A stretch of DNA of 64,000 bases from Lycocorax pyrrhopterus obiensis (taxonomy: Eukaryota > Chordata > Aves > Passeriformes > Paradisaeidae): positions 43,600,975 to 43,664,974 of the forward strand of contig JACSVZ010000007.1 in assembly GCA_014706295.1 (NCBI GenBank). The letters run 5' to 3'. Below the pieces are notes generated by a model, which worked only from the letters and a program-made list of their open reading frames with translations, did not search any database and was not told where the DNA came from. Made by a program: the position numbers and the translations under genes. Positions 13,001 through 26,350 of this stretch are shown here, piece after piece. The first letter of the stretch is position 1. Every line of letters begins with the position of its first letter.

Positions 13001-16000
13001 AGTTTCCTATACTGCAATGTTCATGTATTTTTAATGTTCTGCTTCCATTAAAAATCTTAGGAAACATCTTTGATTCAAGATTAGAAATGCCTTCGGCTGG
13101 AGTCCAGCCACATCTCAAAAGCCACATTAAACTAACTTTAAAAAAAACCTGCCATTTTAAAAAGTGAGCTTTGAAAAGCTAGAAATAAGCTGTTATTGAA
13201 TCCAGGTACTGTTTATGTTTACAAATCCTCATATTTCCCTCTTTTCCTTTTTGCATTGGAGAGACCTGTAAAACCTTGGCTCAAACCTCTTGCTTGTCTG
13301 GTAAAGAAGACTACTTTGGTTACAATAGGCTGTTGATATTATACAGTTCATGGAATCTGTTTCATGGATTTCAAAAGGAACCTCGAACATAGGCCCTGGA
13401 TGCATTAAATTCTATTTTAATCTAAATTAAAATTCTGTAAAGAAAACACTAAGAAAGGAAAATACAGTAGTGTATAGCGCTTAGTCATATAATACCTTTG
13501 AACAAATATTTTTGGACCACTCTGAAACCCTAGAATATTCTTTATGATTAAGAGAAGAGAGTTTGCAAAAAATACTCTAGGCAAAACCAATTTTAAATAG
13601 ATTAATTTTGTCCAAAGCCTCTTCAGCCCTTGCACTTCTATATCTATTGCACTTGGGTTAATTAGATGGCGGCAAGTTGGTATTTGTGATCACCTTTCCT
13701 GTCAGACAGCAGTGTCCTTTTTTAACGCCATCTTCTTGACAAGTGCTCACTTTTCTGTGGGTTACGGGTCGAGACAGACAGCTCTGATTGCTATTACTGA
13801 GTAATGTATGCTGTGCCTTCAGCTCACTGATGCCTCACAATTGTACCAATGCTTTTGATAGGGAAACCTAGTAGTTAAGGTACATAGATTATTCCACACG
13901 GCCTGTAAGTATCAGATCTTTAATTCTGTGTTTCGTGTATGCATTGGGTCTGCATGGCAGGGTTTTGGTATGAGGTTGCTACATAGGTGTCTTCTGTGAG
14001 AAGCTGTTAGAAGCTTCCCCCGTGTCTGACAGAGCCAATGCCAGCCAACTCCAAGACTAGGACCTGCTGCTGGCCAAGGCCATCTGTGAAAGTGGTATAA
14101 CCTCTGTGATAATATAGTTAAAAATGGGGAAAATGTTGCTGAGCAGGAGCAATAGCAGTGGGATAGAGCCTGTGGTAAAGCCCATGGTGAGGCAGGCAGT
14201 GGGGAGAGGATAGAGATTTTGAGAGTAAAGTCCTGGAAGAAGGGAGAGTCAAGGAGAAGGTGTTTCAAGATTTATTTCTCATTACCCTACTCTGATTTGA
14301 TTTGTAATAAATTAAACTAATTTCCCTAAGTTGGCACTGTTTTACTAGTGACAGCAACTCATGAGTGATCTCTCCCTGCCCATATCTCAACTCACAAGCC
14401 TTTCATTTTCTTTCTTCTCCTTGTCCAGCTGAATTGGAGAAGTGGTAGAGAGGCTTTGGTGAGTATCTGGTGTCCAGCGAGGTTCAAACCACTGGAGTGT
14501 GACTGTCGCTTTAGCTTCTGCCAGCACGAATTGTTGGCAATGTTACTTGGTGGATTGAAACCCCAGGGGAGATGTTGTGAGATGGATGGGCATATTTTCT
14601 CCTGGAAGATCTCTGCTTTAGAGGAAGTTCCTTGTTCTTGTGCCCTACTAAAATCTGACTTGCTAATGCAGTCATTTCTTTATTGAGTGGATGTGACATT
14701 TTAGCAGCTGGTCATGTTTTTGTCTGAAGAGTGAGTTGCAGAGAAGCACTTAAGAGCAGAAAGGTAAAGACCTGCTTTAATCAGCCAACTTCTGTAATGC
14801 CAGAGGAGTGCAGCAGCTTGAGCATACTTTGAGTTTAAAATGCAGCACACAATATGCATTGGCTCAGTTCTCTAGAAAAACTGAAGCTGATGTCAACATT
14901 CAGAATGGTTCCTGTTTCTGCCCTAGTCCAGAATCATATCTACAAGGTATAATTCTTTCCAGGATCATCTATTTATATTTTCAGAAGGCACTGTCAGAAT
15001 ATTTAATCCTAATTATAGTTGGAGTTCACACCATCAGATAGGGCAGATTTTTTTGATGTGTATTTTAATCTGTGGTAACAAATTAGCAATCTGAATAATG
15101 TATTTGCTAGTGAACCAGTAGACAGGTATCACCTTTTTAATTTGTTTTGCATTCTGTTTCCCTAGGATTTGGCCATTTTCAGCATGCTGCTAATTTCTGT
15201 TTCTCTATTTGCAGTATGATACCCCCAAATGCGTGGGGATTAGCAGCCTCGTGGCTGGAGTTTCACCAGCTGTGTAATAACAATTGTTTTTTGCAAATTG
15301 TGTGGCCTAAACACACCTGCATGTGTTTCTTGAAATATTTTACTTCCTGTTAATTGACCGGCATTGTATTGGTGCTGTCCTAGGTAATGGGAAAACAGAT
15401 TTAATTGGGCACACCGTCCTAGGCACTGAATGGCATGGAAGGAAGCCTCCCTTTCAAGACTGCTGAATATCACTGATTACTAGGCTTGGCAGGTGTCAGA
15501 TATAAGAGCAACTAGATGTGCCACAGCATTCCCCAGATTTTGTGGAAATGGGTTTAGGGTGAGCTTAGTACAAGCTTCATCATGGTAATGATGATACTGT
15601 TAATCAGGATACTCTGCTTGATATTAATTAACTGCACTGCAACAACATCTGGAGGCCCCACTGGATACCAGGGCTCCACTGGGGCAGATAACATAAATAT
15701 ACAGTTTGATAAGCCTTTAGATAATGTAGTTTCACATTATAAAAAGACAAACTGGAGAGAGAGAAATGAAAGTGACTTTTTCAAGGTACAGCGGAGCAGC
15801 AGTAAAAGCAAAAATCTTTTCTTCCAACCATGTACTCTATCTAACTGGTCTTGATTACCTTCGTGAGTTAAAATTTAAAGGTCTCAAACTGTACACAAAA
15901 TATGTAAACTTCTGGTGCAAAATTAATTCCTAAGTGTAAGTCTGCTGATATTATGTATTAATGTTACCTAAACCATTTCAATGATATGTGAAGCTCTTGT

Positions 16001-19000
16001 CTTGTGCAGGGTATCTGGGCTGAAATAAACAAGCAGCTTCTATATTTCATATCTTTTCTTGGTGCAAATATCTTGTATGTGTTGTTGTGCATAATGAGTC
16101 ACTCCTTACCCTGGTAGAATTGTCACAGAATTGAGCTTCTTGTCCATTTTTTTGGCTTGTCTTCAGGGTAGTTTTGTTTATAAAAGAAACTTTTATTAGA
16201 GAGAAGGCGAAGATTGGAAGAGGGAAAGATGCAGGGAGAGAAGGCAATTAGGCAAAATTAAAGCAAGAGAATGGCAATTTCACACCCCACTGGTAGGTAA
16301 CTCTGTTGCTGTAATATTGCAAAGGTGTTTGGTCAAAAAATAATCAAGAACAGGAGTAAGGCGTACTTTAGTAGCAGTATATTGCTGTGCCACAATTTCT
16401 TGTAGTATGGGCCATTAAAGAAGTATTATGTTACTGTCTGTGTCCCACATAAACATTCAATGGGCAAAAAATGAAGGGCAGTTTGGAAAATTTGTTAAAC
16501 TCTTAACAAGGAAACTGGTATAAATTTTACTTTAGCCAAATAATGTAATATGTCTCCAACCAATGAGTAGAGATCATCTTTCAATACAAGGAACACTTCC
16601 AGAGAGCACTCCTGAATTAGACTGTTGATCATGGTGAATAAGCCTGAAATGTGAGCCCCCATGGTAAGATTGTGTAATTTTGTAAACTAAAATTAAAAAT
16701 TTCTAGTGTCTCCACTTGAAAAAAAGTAAAAGTAAAGTGAAAGAGTTTCAGGGCCATGAGGAAATTTAAATGAAGGACTGGAAATCCTGCTTTCAAGCAA
16801 ACAACTCAGAGAGCTGAGTGGTTTTCTCTTACTCTTATAAAACTGAGGAGAGAGTTTGCAGTCATGGAAAGATGAAGCTGGAACCTTAATTCATCTGCTT
16901 TAGCATTTTTTTTGCTCTGAGGATGGGCTAAAGGCAGCAGCCTGGCCATAGCAGATGTTGATCTAAACTACGTTTCCTAAGCCTTCAAGAGAAAAGATTA
17001 GATTCTCATTAATCTTTCCCAGTTTCATTGTTTCACCACTTCTTAAAATGAACAAGGATCAGGAGAAACCTTCCAGAAAATTTTGGTTTGATCACAGACT
17101 TACAAGTCATTTATGGCAGTGATGCTAGATGGTGTTTCAATATAGGAAGTAACAGTTAAAAGAAACAATAACAGTCTGCTTTTCAGGAAGAGCTGAGCAC
17201 AAGGTTATATTCATATTGTTGTGGTCAATGGCTCTTGATTCTTCCCATGAATTTGTACTTTTTTTGCTTAAAATAATTGTCAAATGCTTTTCTTATATAT
17301 TTGTAGTTCTTTGAGTTATAAAGAAACAGTGCTGAATCATTGCTTTATGACTATATACACAGTTTCAAGTGTACTACTTTTTTGAACCTTTTAGATCTCC
17401 TTTTTGTTATGGCCTGTAAACATCTGTGCACTGTGTTCAAGAATTTAAGTCAAAGGTCCACCATTAACTTATAATAGTGGTTTTCCTTTTGTACACTGTT
17501 CCTTTTCATTATAATTCTTGAATTCCACTTGCCTTTTCGACCATATTCAACTCTAGGCCAATCTCATCAAAGAAGCAACTGCAATGAATCCAAGGCTTCT
17601 TTCCTCAGCTGCAAATCACAAATAAGTGCTGCTCTAAAATATATCCTGTAGTTTAAAAAAGAATCAATTCAGACAAGATATATGACCTCCTATAAAATTT
17701 TAGAGGAGAGTAGATTATAACAATTGTCCTTTTTAGCCTTATAAATTATGTATCTCTGAGAATTGCTTCTTTTAAAAACCATGCCCCCAAAGGGTAATAA
17801 TTTCTATTTATTTTATCCTCTGTTTGTGTGTGTGACTCTTTCTGATAAATAGGTTTGTAACTGGCACTGAGTAGATCTGGTTGAGCATCTTAAAGAAACA
17901 GTAACAAACAGTATATAACAAAAAATGACCTACTGCTTCTTTTAACAGCCCTTAAAAATCAAACAAAATTAGCTGACCTGTGTACTTCCTTTCCCCTAAA
18001 CAACATTTTTTCTTGTTTCAAGATAACTGTAAAGTGTTGGCACCCTGATTAAAAACTTCCAAGTCAGGTGAACTTCAGTGCCTGTAATTTCTCTAAGAGC
18101 ATTTGCTGGTTTTTTTGATTATCATATTTGCTGGGGTGGCGATACTGATTCTTGAGCGTGCTTCCCCTGCCATCACTGTTTGGATAAAGGCAGACTTCGT
18201 TCAGTAAACTCTCCCTTTACCCAGCTCTAGAGTTTTTTACATATTGAATCCTGATTTCACACTTACCTCTCAGTGATATTAAAAACAGTACTAAATGTGG
18301 CCAGTCAGAGTAGAACTAACTGCTTTATACTCTGTGCTGAATACAGGTTCTAATGCCCCTTCTTAAATTCCCCTTCTTAAATCCATTGATACGTGTATAC
18401 CAGAAACGTCTGTCCAGCCATGCATTCAGTTCTAGCTGCAGCCCAGAAGGGTCCTCTAAGGACAATGCTGGTTTTTACTATCTGTCTAATCAGAAAAGGA
18501 CTTTCTGAGTTTCTGTTTACAGTGAAAGTTCACATAAAGTGATTTGTAGTTGTAGTAATAAATGAGTGTCCTCTGTGGAATATGCATCTATACCTTGGGT
18601 TCTCCTGGATAACTCGCTACATATAGCATTGTTGTGCAAAGCCCCCTAAACCACAGAAAGTGAGCGATCCTTCAGCAGGGCTAACATCCAGAATCAAGTT
18701 TGAGGCAAACAAAAATAAAAAAAAACAACCAGGCAAACAAAACCCTGACGGAAATCAAGAACAGAAAGTCTTAAAGAAAAAAGTGAAAACAATTCCAAAG
18801 AGGGAGAAATAAAAGCTCGATTTCTTTTTGAAAACATAGAGTGCAAGTGTGAGGAGCCTAAGCAGAAGCAAGCCATTCCAGGAAGAGCAGTTCTCAGGGT
18901 TATAAAAAAACAAAGCAATTTTCCTGAATTTAGAGGGTAGTGCAGTTGAAGTGTATGTGTGTGGCATTTGTGGCTGGGGAGGGAAAGTTTACTAAACCTT

Positions 19001-22000
19001 CCTACAGTGTGAAATGGCTTATTGTATTACTAAAAGAGCTTGTATCACTCTCAAATGAGACCAGCAAAATCAGCAGTGGTCTGCAGGACAGAGTAACTAG
19101 GAGTATTGTCTGCCAGGTTTGGGCTGATGTCTAGCCATGTTGGAACCAGCCAGGGTGGGAGGAGGAGGCAGTCTGTGCCGTAGCCGCTATTTAAAAAATT
19201 ATTAAATAAAATGAGTGTGAGAAAACACAGCCTGGGATTGTAGTCTGATTTTAGGTATGTTTTATAAATGCTTCCTTTAATTTTATATTTTGCTTCAGAA
19301 AAATAAGCAAAACAAGATAAAGATATTGGGATAACTCTGCTTCCACTTGCATCAGTAGGAATCGAGTTTCTTCAACAGAATTGCTATTGATTCACATTGA
19401 TGCAGCTGACAGCAGGATCTGTCCTAAAGCCTGGAGTTCTCTCTCTTGGTTTTTGAAATGAAATGCTTTCTGCACACAGGGAACAACTATATCCTTTTAG
19501 TGTGGACTGTTTGAATTTTAGATTAAGAAAAGGGTAAAGCCCTTTTAAGAGCAGAGAGTGCATGTATGTTCATGTATGTGTACCCTCTAACACTCTCCAA
19601 CTGCTCATCTTACAAAATCACTGCCAACCCCATTTTGCTTTCTTTCTACCTGGCCTGCTACAAAAAGACAGATGCCTTCAAAATGTGAAGGCATGGCATG
19701 GAGAAAGGAAAGACCTGACAGTTTGCACAGAGAACAGGCTCTACTTCTTTTTGAATGGAGGGAAACAAAAGGTAAAACATACCTGCTAAAATTGTCAGAC
19801 CTCAGACCTGTTCCTGAGGTCTCTTCAGAAGAAAGGAACAGGTTTTGAAGGAGTTGAAAGTAGAAGCTGAGAAAAGCTTCGGACCTGCTCCTCTCAGATT
19901 GTACTTGCTCTCAGGGCAGAAAGGTTGGGATTGGCAGTATATAACCAATGTTCAAGTAAAATATATCTTGATTTTCAGGGCTTGTAGAGCTTGGAAAGAT
20001 AGGTACCTTTAACTCCTCTGTCATAGATGGAAGAATCTGGTTTACAAAAAGGTAGAAGAAAAGGTTGTCAAAAGTGAACCAATGCTTCAGGGCAAGCAAT
20101 AAATTGGCGATATCCTGATACAGGCTGTAGATTAGCTCTTGGGTCATTTAATAATGTTCAAAATGTTTGGTAATTGTGCATGTAACAAACTGTTGCCAGG
20201 AGTCTCTGTAGAGTAGACGGGTGAAGGAGAAGCCTTGTGCAATTTTTTTTTCAGTACTTGGCACATTTTTTGTTCTTATAAGTTATCTACAACCATTCCA
20301 TTCTGTGATCTTAATTATATTTCTGAAGTCTTAGAGACATAATGGCAGAAGTTTATCTCCAGAAGGACTGTAAGCAATGAAATGGTAATGTGGCTTTTGA
20401 GGGCAGCAATTTTATGGGACAAATCAGCATAAGACAAATTCTTGAAAAACTTTAAAAATCCTTTAGGCACAGTAACCTTAAAGAAAGAAGAGGAAAAGTA
20501 AAACCGATTGAATGCTGAGTTCACTTCATTATTTATAAATAAAATGGTTCTCAGTTTTCCAAGACATAGTGCCAGCACTAGATGTCACTTGGAGGTTTCA
20601 AAAACATTAATTACTGGTTGCCTTTTCATGGAAAGTTTTTGGGGCAGCCAGTGAATACCAATATAGAGAGGAAAAAATTTGCACTGTCTATTAAAATTCT
20701 CTTGAGCCCTTCTGGACCATGTAACTTGCTTGCTCTGTGTGGCTCTGTATTCACCTTTTTCCTTACTGTATAGTTAGGATTTTTTTTCTATAGCTACAAA
20801 ATAAACTTTATAGGTAGTGGCTCAAAGGTAAATCTTTCTTTGTCACATATTTACTGGTCTATTTAATTCCTTTGCTTGGTTATGTGGAAAGAAAATCCAG
20901 CAGCTGAATGTGTGGGGAAAGGAATGAAAGGTCATGTCTATCATGAAGTGTTAAACCTTAATGGTAAAGCTTGTCTTTCAGATTTAGCAGGAAGGTAGGT
21001 CTTGGTAAAAGCTGTTTTTAATGAAGTGCTGTAGTGCAGGAAACTGGAATTGAAGTGATATTGAAAATAAATTGTGGATCTTTCCCCTGTGTCCATGGTC
21101 ACTGTTCTTTGCTGTAGGATTTTCTATGTGCTTTGCTTTACTTTATTTTTTTTCTTCTGCCAGGAATGCGTAAACTAATTGTTATTTTTTTTTTGTAGTG
21201 TCTAGTGCCCTGGAGATATAAAATATCATGAATAAGCTGTATCTTGGGGTCTGTGTGTGCTGTTTGGCTTCAGTAGCCCTACTTTTGACATATTGTGTTT
21301 TATCCTGGTAATTGGAACAAAACCGTTTTCATGACAAGTTCCTACTCAATCCAAATAAGAGTCTCAGAAGTTGTGCATCTGCAAAACTTGCCTTAAAGAG
21401 TCACAGGGAGCTCTGCCCAAGAGTTGTCTGAAGAGAGCTGGAATAGGCCATCAATCAGGCCCATGATTTTTTTTAGAAAAATTTTTTATTTCTTAACTAC
21501 AACAAAGTGTTACACTGCTTTTAGATGGGCTGTCTTTTCTGGCTCTGGGAGGGGCTGGCTCTTGGGATGGAGAAGGCACCAGTTTGCTCATTTCCCTCTT
21601 TTCTCCATCAGAGTAAAGGCCACTGGCATTTTGCAGTCCTCTTCTTCCAGAATCTCATCTATTTCCCAGTTTGCCCTCTTATCACTAGCCCTTTAAATCG
21701 GTCTTTTCCTTCAAGCCCTGGGAAAGGAAATGGTGAAAAGTGCTTTCTCCTTTTCATCTAAGGAGAAATCAGAAACATTTTCTCATTCTGCAGAGATTAA
21801 CTGAACTTCCCACCATCCTTTTCCCCACTTGCAAGTTTTTACCTTTGCCTCATTAAGCCTGTAGGCTTGAAGGTATGCAGCTTTCACTCTGCTGAATACC
21901 TCTTAATCCCTTCCTCTTCTGTGGTGGTGGTGATCTGTTCCATTAGAAGAGGTGCAGCTCTTCATCTTACCTGCTTATGCTATGCCTTCACCAAGGTGGA

Positions 22001-24189
22001 CTCTTCTTGGAGCAGCCACAGTTTGCCAAAGAAGCTTGATGTATTGATGGCAATTAAGAAGCAATATGAGAGGTTGTCCAGGAGGTTGACTTTAAGGCCA
22101 TACCTTGCAAAACCACAATATCAGTAGCCGGGTTACCTGGTCACTAGATATTATTTGAGTCTTTGAGGAAAAATTAATCACGTGCTCTTTGCTAATTGCT
22201 ATGCAGGTAAAGATAATTATATGGTTGTCAGTAAAAGATTCACTAAAACAGTGTTGGGAGATCATTACTTCATATGTCAAAGAAGTGGTAAAACTCTGCC
22301 AGCAATGCTTTTACCTGAAATAAATATTTGTTAACTGAAACTTCACTTATTTTTGGACTAGCATAAGAGAAGAAACATTAGTTGTATTCAAATAACATCT
22401 GAGTTCATGTATCTGCTGGGAGCAGCAATCCACTTCATGTTCCAGTGAAAAGAGAAAGATGATATTGCTATCTTGAAGAAAAGTCCCTCCAAAGAATAAT
22501 AGGATGAATGTACATGAAACTTGCTATCCAGCATACATTTAGCACAGTCTAAAATTTACTGTTGTAATGAGAGAAAAACCAAGATGCTTATTGTTTCAGT
22601 GCTAAACTTCATGCAGTTGAACCACTGTTCATGACCACTTCAGCTACAGGACTGTTTGCTTTCCTTTCCTAAAGCAATGTTGTAATCTGATACCAGGAGA
22701 CTTGGTGTTAGGAAGAAAATATCAAAGAAAAGAAGTGTATTGAAGATACAAGGAACTTGTGATGAGTATTTTGGTATGAGTAAGCTTTGAAATATAAGGT
22801 AAAGCAAGAATCAGAAAGGCCTCTCTGAGAAATTGAAACATAGCAGAATTTTAAGAAAAAGGTCTTTTGATACCAGGAGACAGGATTAAATCCAGGAGAG
22901 GAATCCAAGGTGGCCATCGAGTACAAGAGGAGAGGTTTCTTTCTCATTGCTGATTTTGCTAATGTGAATGTAGTAAAGTTAGGGTAACAGCCCTGAAGGA
23001 TGGAGTCCTCTGCCCACTAAGCAGAAATGAAAGGTAGTAACAGGAACAGAATTTTCCCATGACCCTTTATTATACCTCAGTTTTTTTTCAAAGAAGATAT
23101 ATTTGCATAGAGGATGGCCATTTACTCTCTGTTCTTGTTTCTTCCTTGATTTTTTTATTAAGACTGTCAGCAAAGCTTTGCAAATTTTGTAGTATGGATG
23201 GCTAGCAAATGTCTTGACTTCCTATATGATACATTTTAGTTCTGCTTGTCTGTACCAGTTTTGGATCTGTGCAGTACATATAATATGCCTTCAGAGTTGT
23301 TGACACCAGCATGCTGTGCCTCTCCTTACTGAGTGTTTGAAGATGCATTCCTGTTAATTGTACGGTGATGAGAATTTTTGTCACTGGTTAAATCAGTAGA
23401 ATTAAATGCATATATCTAATCTGAATATACTCTGGGTGTGTATTTTACAACCTAAGGTCATTGAATATGGTCATAACTTGGAACTACATGAGGGGGGCTG
23501 CAGAGGGAAGTGTTATGGCTACTACAACAGGCTTTTCCTGCTCTTCCCTTTCAATCAGTGACTGGTGGAAAGTTTTAGGAAAACACTGTGGACGACTGCT
23601 TTATTGATAAGGCACTGCTTGGTGTGTGATGCGGAAAAACAAGATGGGCTGTTCCTGTCTTTTAGGTATTTTAGCAATTAGCTTCCCTCAGGTTGTTGAA
23701 GTCAGCTAATTACGTTTCTGCTCCCTTTGAGTTCCATTCATCTTACAACTGCATTCTTCCTGCTGGATCCCACAGTTATTTGTTTTGGGGTGAGGACTGT
23801 TTGTTTCCCAAGAAGAATAACAGAACAAAACAGGTGTTGAGATACAGCCTGTCTATGGCTGCATTTTATATAACTAGTGACTAGTAATAATCAGTAGAGA
23901 TGTTGCTCAAATAACTCTTTATCCACATCTCCTGATTTTTGTTGCCTGGTTTCTCACCTGTCTTCTGTGATGTTTTACGGGAACAAATGAGTCACTGTCC
24001 TCTGGTGAATGCTGTGAAGAGCAGTGTGAAAGACAGTGTTTGCATTGAAGCAGAACCAATGAAATGTGTCCTGAGAAAGCTCAAAATGTCGATTCTGTGT
24101 ATTCTTCGGTGCCATCTACTGGCAAAATTACCCACTAGAGATTTAGAGGCCAAGAACATTCTCCTAAGTGACAGCAATTTAAAAACATT

Positions 24190-24209
24190 TGTTTCTTTTC
24201 TTCTTTTAG
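24190..24209 (+). promoter_or_regulatory. NRXN3: Strong 3' splice site of the LNS6 exon
   Basis: A nearly pure pyrimidine tract (TGTTTCTTTTCTTCTTTT) runs directly into AG at 24208-24209, with no competing AG inside the tract. This is a near-consensus acceptor, suited to a constitutive exon. It contrasts with the purine-interrupted acceptor of the SS4 exon. Confidence 0.9.
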
Positions 24210-24381
24210 GAGCAAGGCAAGATTGGTGTAGTCTTCAATATTGGCACAGTGGACATCTCTATTAAAGAGGAAAGCACACCTGTAAATGATGGCAAATACC
24301 ATGTAGTACGCTTTACCAGGAATGGTGGCAATGCAACACTTCAGGTTGACAGCTGGCCAGTGAATGAACACTACCCCACAG
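24210..24381 (+). CDS. NRXN3: Neurexin-3 exon: middle of LNS6, ending at splice site 4
   Basis: The 172-nt exon enters in phase 0 at Glu-Gln-Gly-Lys and encodes 57 residues plus the first base of a Gly codon. Neurexin-3 is a presynaptic single-pass adhesion receptor; its sixth LNS domain binds neuroligins, LRRTMs and cerebellins. The peptide covers consecutive beta-strands of that domain, including a Phe-Asn-Ile-Gly-Thr turn at residues 9-13, where Ile11 (24240-24242) sits where NRXN1-beta Val154 gives a backbone Ca2+ ligand. An N-glycosylation sequon, Asn-Ala-Thr, lies at residues 41-43. It ends in Tyr-Pro-Thr-(Gly), the exact SS4 insertion point. The donor is ACAG|GTACAG. Val-Val-Phe-Asn-Ile and Lys-Glu-Glu-Ser/Arg-Thr-Pro fit NRXN3 better than NRXN1. 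There is no frameshift or stop. Confidence 0.95.
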
Positions 24382-26307
24382 GTACAGATATTTTTCATTT
24401 TGTTTTTCTCTTTCAGTGTATCTGTACCTATAAACTAATGTTTAATAACAACTGGTTGCTATATAAATCTTTGTTGCTTCATCTTGATAATAAATTCACC
24501 AGCCAGGTGATGCGTATTCTGTCTCTTGGAAAACAAACTAATGGTCCTTTACACTGGAAGAATAAGCATGCCAACTGTGTGGTATGATGTACATAGATGA
24601 TGCTATTTCAGAGGTCTCTCAGTGAATCCTGGTTCTACACACAGTTACAAAGTCATTCAATGACAAACTTGGTTTTGCTACTTGTGATATTTTCTAAATA
24701 TTTAAGGTAGAAAAGTTTTGAACAGACTTTATGAAAAGGAGCGGTGACTCTAGCTACACCCCAGATACTGTCTATATAAATATAGAGTAGAAATGTAAGG
24801 AATGTGAAAGATTAAGCAAGTGTTTGAGCAGGCCTTATGTTTGCCTTGTAATTTTTTGATCATCTGAATTTCACTTTCTCTCTTAGGTTTACAGATACAG
24901 AGGTTAACACACCATCTAACCAAAACTGACAACTCCTAGTTGACTTTATGTCAAAATGCAGTGGAACAATTCAGTATCTTTGCAAATTATCAGCGTAAAT
25001 CCACCAGAAATAGTGAACAACTGGCTCTTGATACACTATCACATACTTTATCCCACCACTGGCAAATCACAAACTCTTGATACTTTATGTCACCATGCTA
25101 AAAGATCAAACTTACTCCAAGTGAAAAACAGATTGTTGTATGTGATGCTGACAGTGCATTAGATAGCTGAGATATGATGATGTGTATGGTTATAAAAGGA
25201 AGAATGAGCACAAGAAGAGACATCCAGTGTTAATCACATTCCTCTTATTCGTATGTTTCCTAAGATCAAGCTATGATCTTTTTGGTTTTCAATATTAAGT
25301 CTAAGCAACATTCAGTTCTTTATTTCTAGGCTGTACAGTAGTAACTCAGGACAGAAGGAAGAATTCTTGCTAGTTGTGTAGGAATTGTTCAAAAGAAACC
25401 TAAATTATAGGAAATATCCTAACTTGAGATTATATGCTAATTTATGTGACATACTAATAAATTACTCCAAGGGGGTGACTTCATCTCTTCTAGTGCACGG
25501 GAAAGTTTTTAAATGTGAGTCATCTATGCTGTGTTGCTCTCTACCACATATGTCCCTTTGTCAGTGTTTTGGTGAGATATGTGCAAAAGGATACATTTCC
25601 ATTATTAACCTTATTTCTGTGAAAAAATTCTTTTTGAAGAATGCCATGACAGATATGCTGAGTTAAATTCTAGCTCTGCTATCCCTTGGTTTGAGAGGAA
25701 AGTGGGCTAGGAAAGGTCCAACTGAGGATCTTTCTTCTTCTCCTTTCATCAATTATTTTGTAAAATACCTCCAATCCAGTTGGCAGCCAATTACAGTCAC
25801 TATAAACCCTATGAATAAATTTTCTTCTTCTATTGCTTGCTGTAGTAAGTCTCTGGTGTAAAGAAACAAAATATTCAGCTCAATGCTTTAGAGATTTTTT
25901 TTTTAAAGGGAAATAAATCATGCTCAGAGACTACCTCAGTACCCTGGGCTTCTGCCTTGACTAAGGATATTTCTGTGTTTTCATTAGAAGATGTATGGTT
26001 TTATGGAATCAGCCTTAATCTTATGTTCTGAGCTAGTATTGAGTGTATGCAGTTGTACCCTAAGAAAAAAGGACACCTTTATCTTCCAGACACCTTTTCC
26101 TTTCCATGCATGTATTTCAATTTCTGTCTGTTTGTAGATGATGAATTTTTCAGCCCGTCCCTGTGAAAATAAGGCTTATGGGACCATACTTTGCATGTGC
26201 AGGTTTTTCCCTTATTAGTTTCCTACTTCTTTCAAACCAATATTTTAGCCAAATTAAAAACAAATAGGGCAAAAATCAAAAAACCTAAAGATATTATATT
26301 TCTATGG

Positions 26308-26350
26308 GAAAAAAATCCCAAACAAACCAACAAACAAACAAAAAAAACCC
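26308..26350 (+). repeat. AAAC-rich simple repeat
   Basis: A-rich sequence contains several tandem CAAA/AAAC units between poly-A runs, ending in AAAAAAAACCC. This is low-complexity intronic sequence with no transposon body attached that I can recognise. Confidence 0.65.

Larger units (their letters stand above)
1..24209 (+). other. NRXN3: NRXN3 intron (3' part) upstream of the LNS6 exon
   Basis: This is at least 24.2 kb of intron lying 5' of the first coding block. It is AT-rich with stops in all frames; open frames here are at most about 118 codons and match no family I recognise. Supportable contents are a GC-rich patch near 5.9-6.2 kb, a MIR-like fragment near 4.7 kb, a CR1 LINE tail at 9.85-10.03 kb and homopolymer A and T runs. 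The rest is unique-looking intronic DNA in which I see no exon, RNA gene or CpG-island promoter. The preceding NRXN3 exon, which should end with the codons before Glu-Gln-Gly-Lys, is outside the window. The intron ends at a strong pyrimidine tract and TTTTAG. The call is inferred from the downstream exon. Confidence 0.85.

Noticed and set aside
18353..18384. Short tandem CCCCTTCTTAAAT duplication
   Set aside because: Only two units; trivial slippage without other structure.
1..24209. Beta-neurexin promoter and first exon (His-His-Phe-His, Ser-Lys-His-His motif)
   Set aside because: No such coding stretch or CpG island was seen; at least one further LNS6 exon must also precede 24210, outside the window.
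24417..24506. Extra exon with a good CTTTCAG acceptor, 90 nt, and a CCAG|GTGATG donor
   Set aside because: The intron between 24381 and 24417 would be only 35 nt, too short to splice, and phase 1 entry meets a stop after five codons.
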